A DNA stretch of 10,959 nucleotides from Dokdonella sp. (GTDB lineage Bacteria > Pseudomonadota > Gammaproteobacteria > Xanthomonadales > Rhodanobacteraceae): NCBI GenBank assembly GCA_030150315.1, contig JASLGB010000287.1:1-10959 (forward strand), given 5' to 3'. The notes under the pieces were generated by a model. It was given only the letters and a program-made list of their open reading frames with translations. It was not told where the DNA came from and ran no database searches. The position numbers were made by a program, and so were the translations under genes. Below are positions 7,512 through 10,959 of the stretch, in pieces (the stretch's first letter is position 1; each line of letters starts with the position of its first letter).

Positions 7512-10500
7512 ATGGCGTTTTCCGAAGGCTTCGTCGCACTCGCAGGCATCGTCTGGATGGTCGTGCTGTTCGGCATCGCGCTGTACGGCGAGCGCCATCC
7601 GCGCGTGCTGGCCAAGCGCTGGGGCATCGTCTACGCGCTGTCGCTGGGCGTGCACTGCACGTCGTGGACGTTCTACGGCACGGTCACGCAGGCCGAGCGC
7701 AGCGGCTGGTGGCTGCCGCCGACCTTCGTCGGCCTGATGCTGCTCTACGCGCTCGCCGCCGGCGTGCTGGTGCGGCTGGTGCGGCTGGCGCGCGAATGCA
7801 ACGCGAGTTCGCTGGCCGATCTGGTCGCCGCGCGGCTGGGGCGGCATGCCGGACTGGCGGCGCTGGTCACCGCGGTGACCGCGCTCGGCATCGTGCCGTA
7901 CATCGCGCTGCAGCTGAAAGCGGTGGCGATGAGTTACGCGCTGTTCGGGCGCGGCAACAATCTGGCCACGCCCGCCTGGCAGGACAGCGCGCTGTATGTC
8001 GCGCTGGCGATGGCACTGTTCGCGATGCTGTTCGGCACGCGGCGCGCGCCGGCGGCGGCGCACAACCGCGGCCTCGTGCTGGCGCTGGCGTTCGAGTCGC
8101 TGTTCAAGCTGGTCGCGATGCTGGCGATCGGCGCGCTGGTGCTGCAGCTTCCCGACGTCGCCGCCGCGACCGCGGCGCAGCCGCGCGACAACGACGGCGT
8201 CGCACCGCTGATCCTGCTCGGCGCGCTGGCCGCGTTCACGCTGCCGCACCAGTTCCATGCCGGCGTGGTCGAGTGCCGCGACACCAGCCATGTGCGCACG
8301 GCGCGCTGGCTGTTCCCGCTGTATCTCGCACTGATTGCGTTGCCGGTGCTGCCGCTGGCGCAGGCAGGTGCCGCGCGGCTGGCCCCGCACTGCGTGTCGT
8401 CGGATCTGTACGTGCTGGCGCTGCCGCTGTCGCAGGGCCAGTACGGACTGGCCGTGCTCGGCTTCCTCGGTGGACTCAGCGCGGCCACCAGCATGGTCAT
8501 CGTCGCCACGCTGGCGCTGAGCCTGATGATCGGCAACCACTGGATCGCGCCGCTGCGCGTGCAGGCCGGCTGGGGCCGCGGCGATGCCGGCGACCTGCGC
8601 CCGTCGGTGCTGCGCCAGCGCCGCATCGCGATCCTCGCCGTGGTGCTGCTGGCCTGGGCCTACTCGCGCGCGCTGGGAAACAGCGAGGCGCTGGCCGACA
8701 TCGGCGCGCTGTCGTTCTCGGCGCTGGCCGGCCTTATGCCAGCGGTGCTGGTGGCGATGTACCGGCCGTCGATCGGCCCGCGCGCGGTCGCACTGGGTCT
8801 GGTCGCCGGAACCGCCGTCTGGCTGTATGCCTTGCTGCCGGCGCTGTGGCCCGGGCTGGCGCTGTGGCAGGACGGGCCGTTCGGCCTGCGCCTGCTGGCC
8901 CCGGCGAACCTGTTCGGCCTTGGCCACTGGAGCGAACTGGCGCGCGCCGTCGTCGCCAGTCTGGCGGTGAATCTGGTCTCGCTGTGGCTCGTTTCGCGCA
9001 CGCGCTGGGCGCGCGGCACGTCGGGCGCGGCGGTTGGCGAGCTGGGCATCGACGACCTGCACGCGCTGGCCGCGCGTTTCCTGCCGGGCGAGCGTGTGCG
9101 CGCCCTGTTCGATGGCGTACGCCGCGACGGCACCGCCACCGCGACGCTGGTCGAGCGTGTGGAGCACGACCTCGCTGCGGTCATCGGTGCCTCGTCCGCG
9201 CGCCTGCTGATCGAGGTGGCGCGGCGCGAGCGCCACGGCCAGCTCGATGCGGTGGCCGCGATCGTCGGCGAGGCCAGCCAGGACCTGCGTTTCAACCAGC
9301 GCGTGCTGGAGGCGGCGCTGGAAAACATGAGCCAAGGCATCAGCGTGGTCGACAAGGACCTCGCGCTGGTGGCGTGGAACAGCACCTACGCCGCGCTGTT
9401 CGGCTATCCACCGGACCTGCTGCGCGTCGGCGTGCCGGTGGCCGACCTGGTGCGCTGGAACATCCGGCGCGGCCTGGCCGGCGCGGGCGAGGTGGACACG
9501 GAAGTCGCGCGGCGCATCGAGCACATGCGCGCCGGCTCGCCGTACGTGACCGAGCGCCATTTCCCGGCCGAGCGCGTGGTCGAGATCCGTGGCAATCCGA
9601 TGCCCGGTGGCGGCTTCGTCGCGACCTTCACCGATGTCACCGCCTTCCGCCGCGCCGAGAATGAACTGAAGCGCGCCAACGAAACGCTGGAGCAGCGCGT
9701 CACCGAACGCACCGGCGAACTCGCACGCGCCAGTGCCGCGGCCGAGCGTGCGAACCGCGACAAGACGCGCTTCCTCGCGGCCGTCAGCCACGATCTGGCG
9801 CAGCCGCTGCATGCCGCGCACCTGTTCACGCATGTGCTCGCGCAGCGCGTCGATGCGGCTGAACGCGACACCGTGGCGCACATCGACAGCGCGCTCGGTT
9901 CGGCCGAATCGCTGCTGGCCGGCCTGCTCGACATGTCGCGCCTCGATGCCGGCGGCATGCCGATCGAGGTGCGTGCGTTCGAAGCCGGGCCGTTGCTGGC
10001 CGGCCTTGCCGCCGAGTTCCGTCTGCTGGCCGAGGAAAAGGAACTGGACCTGCGCTGCGTCCCGGTCAGCGGCTGGCTGCGCAGCGACCCGCAACTGCTG
10101 CGGCGCGTGCTGCAGAACTTCCTGTCGAACGCGGTCAAGTACACGCGCCAGGGTCGCATCCTGCTTGGTGCGCGACGCCGCGGCGATGCGCTGCGCATCG
10201 AGGTCTGGGACAGCGGGCCGGGCATCGCCGAGGCCGACCGCGCGCCGATCTTCGAGGAGTTCCGCCGCCTCGATCGCGGCGGCGCCGGGCTCGGACTCGG
10301 GCTGGCCATCGCCGAGCGCGTCGCGCGCCTGCTCGGCCATGCGCTGACCCTGCGTTCGTGGCCGGGGCACGGCAGCGTGTTCGCGATCGAGGTGCCTTGT
10401 GCCGCGCCGGTGCGCCTGCCGCCGTTGATCGAAGTGGCCGCCGCTCCGCCGCCGCGGCGGCGCGTGCTGGTGGTCGACAACGATGCGGCCGTGCTGGCGG

Positions 10501-10817
10501 CGACCTCGGCGCTGCTGGCCGGCTGGAATTGCGACGTGGTCGCGGCGAGCGACATCGACGCTGCGCGGCATGCCTGCGACAGCGCGCGGCCGGAGTTGCT
10601 GGTGCTCGACTACCACCTCGACGGCGGCCAGACCGGACTCGACCTGCGTGCGCAGCTGGGCGCCGCCTGCGCGGCGCTGCCCTGCATCGTCGTTACCGCC
10701 GACCACGACGAAGCCGTGCGCGCGGCGGTCGCCGACGCCGGCGCCTACCTGCTGCACAAGCCCTTGAAGCCGCTGGCGCTGAAATCGCTGATGGCGCGAT
10801 TGCTGGCGGCGGCCTGA
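7512..10817 (+). CDS. Hybrid histidine kinase with sodium/solute symporter domain, CrbS/MxtR-like
   Basis: A 1101-residue inner-membrane sensor. Residues 1 to about 500 are an SSF (sodium:solute symporter) domain with many membrane segments and sensor-kinase-type motifs CTSWTFYGTVTQA, SSLADLVAARLG, LPHQFHAGVVE and GGLSAATSMVIVATLAL. A linker (about 505-595) leads to a PAS domain (about 597-718, NMSQGISVVDKDLALVAWN), a coiled coil (about 717-752), HisKA with phospho-acceptor His760 in AVSHDLAQPLHAAHLF, an ATPase domain (N-box Asn873, DSGPGI, GLGLGLAI), and a receiver with Asp1033, Thr1062 and Lys1083. This matches CrbS/MxtR, which with the LuxR-type CrbR/ErdR drives acetyl-CoA synthetase expression in Vibrio and Pseudomonas. 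All phosphorelay residues are present. No partner regulator lies in the window. The ATG at 7512 was preferred to GTG 7491; neither has a good ribosome site. CbrA-like function is an alternative, less likely given the receiver. Confidence 0.93.
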   Translation: MAFSEGFVALAGIVWMVVLFGIALYGERHPRVLAKRWGIVYALSLGVHCTSWTFYGTVTQAERSGWWLPPTFVGLMLLYALAAGVLVRLVRLARECNASSLADLVAARLGRHAGLAALVTAVTALGIVPYIALQLKAVAMSYALFGRGNNLATPAWQDSALYVALAMALFAMLFGTRRAPAAAHNRGLVLALAFESLFKLVAMLAIGALVLQLPDVAAATAAQPRDNDGVAPLILLGALAAFTLPHQFHAGVVECRDTSHVRTARWLFPLYLALIALPVLPLAQAGAARLAPHCVSSDLYVLALPLSQGQYGLAVLGFLGGLSAATSMVIVATLALSLMIGNHWIAPLRVQAGWGRGDAGDLRPSVLRQRRIAILAVVLLAWAYSRALGNSEALADIGALSFSALAGLMPAVLVAMYRPSIGPRAVALGLVAGTAVWLYALLPALWPGLALWQDGPFGLRLLAPANLFGLGHWSELARAVVASLAVNLVSLWLVSRTRWARGTSGAAVGELGIDDLHALAARFLPGERVRALFDGVRRDGTATATLVERVEHDLAAVIGASSARLLIEVARRERHGQLDAVAAIVGEASQDLRFNQRVLEAALENMSQGISVVDKDLALVAWNSTYAALFGYPPDLLRVGVPVADLVRWNIRRGLAGAGEVDTEVARRIEHMRAGSPYVTERHFPAERVVEIRGNPMPGGGFVATFTDVTAFRRAENELKRANETLEQRVTERTGELARASAAAERANRDKTRFLAAVSHDLAQPLHAAHLFTHVLAQRVDAAERDTVAHIDSALGSAESLLAGLLDMSRLDAGGMPIEVRAFEAGPLLAGLAAEFRLLAEEKELDLRCVPVSGWLRSDPQLLRRVLQNFLSNAVKYTRQGRILLGARRRGDALRIEVWDSGPGIAEADRAPIFEEFRRLDRGGAGLGLGLAIAERVARLLGHALTLRSWPGHGSVFAIEVPCAAPVRLPPLIEVAAAPPPRRRVLVVDNDAAVLAATSALLAGWNCDVVAASDIDAARHACDSARPELLVLDYHLDGGQTGLDLRAQLGAACAALPCIVVTADHDEAVRAAVADAGAYLLHKPLKPLALKSLMARLLAAA

Positions 10818-10891
10818 GCACACGCGGCGCGCTCATGCCAGCGGAAAGACGCGCGCGGCAGTGTCGAAATCCGCGGCGGATGGTGCAGGAA

Positions 10892-10924
10892 AACGCCGGA
10901 AACCGTGAGTCGATTTCCGGCGTT
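10892..10924. terminator. Hairpin after the kinase gene, candidate (bidirectional) terminator
   Basis: aacgccggaaa (10892-10902) is the perfect reverse complement of tttccggcgtt (10914-10924), with an 11-nt loop. It lies 75 nt after the kinase stop. On the minus strand the stem runs into gttttcc, a short T-run, so it could better terminate a gene read leftward from beyond the window; on the plus strand only two T follow. The bases 10818-10891 hold nothing else I can name. Confidence 0.5.
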
Positions 10925-10932
10925 GAAGCGTG

Positions 10933-10957
10933 CGAGGCCGGCGCAGCGCCGGCCTCG
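10933..10957. repeat. Near-perfect GC-rich palindrome at window end
   Basis: cgaggccggcgc (10933-10944) mirrors gcgccggcctcg (10946-10957) around a single central a. It sits 8 bp after the previous hairpin and at the window edge. As a hairpin it would need to open a few central pairs. It may be a REP-like intergenic element or the second part of a tandem terminator; one copy only is visible, so a repeat family cannot be shown here. Confidence 0.6.
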
Positions 10958-10959
10958 AC

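Noticed and set aside
7470..10823. Open frame of more than 1100 codons on the minus strand, opposite the kinase
   Set aside because: Its translation is rich in Arg, Gln, Ala and His with no domain and no hydrophobic pattern. It is the usual stop-free antisense frame of a high-GC gene with strong third-position G/C bias; the plus strand has unmistakable domains.
10833..10959. Open minus-strand frame entering from the right edge and ending in residues like ADFDTAARVFPLA
   Set aside because: The last residues look protein-like, but the frame passes through two hairpins and its upstream part is Arg-rich with no motif; 42 codons without a visible start are too little to call a partial gene.

Overview
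The window is high-GC DNA (about two-thirds G+C by eye) with five protein genes and short gaps. Codon usage looks uniform and there is no IS element, phage, CRISPR or RNA gene. The gene families (a TonB-dependent receptor with a typical proteobacterial plug, a symporter-linked hybrid histidine kinase of the CrbS/MxtR type, a GAF-GGDEF-EAL protein) point to a gammaproteobacterium, plausibly of the Xanthomonadales/Lysobacterales or Nevskiales type. The taxonomic call is inference.

Layout. 1-240: a perfect inverted repeat with 100-bp arms and a 40-bp centre, cut by the window edge; it may be an assembly fold-back. 297-2189 (+): cyclic-di-GMP enzyme with GAF, GGDEF and EAL domains. 2173-3570 (-): GntP-family permease, convergent with the first gene and overlapping its end by 17 bp. 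3571-3749: shared upstream region of the permease and a divergent TonB-dependent receptor (3750-6032, +), which is followed by a strong 17-bp hairpin. 6240-7253 (+): secreted PHB-depolymerase-family esterase with a GTG start. 7512-10817 (+): sodium/solute-symporter-type hybrid sensor histidine kinase (SSF, linker, PAS, HisKA, HATPase, REC). 10818-10959: two inverted repeats, no gene that can be supported.

How they may work together. The central genes can be read as a polyhydroxybutyrate or 3-hydroxybutyrate scavenging locus. The secreted esterase would cut polyester to oligomers and monomers. The outer-membrane receptor might import products. The GntP-family permease, whose close relatives are often annotated as D-beta-hydroxybutyrate permeases, would carry the monomer across the inner membrane. 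The SSF-type kinase resembles CrbS/MxtR, which controls acetate use in Vibrio and Pseudomonas, so it could sense a short-chain acid. Each family assignment is well supported by motifs; the joint pathway is a hypothesis. The c-di-GMP enzyme has no visible tie to this pathway.
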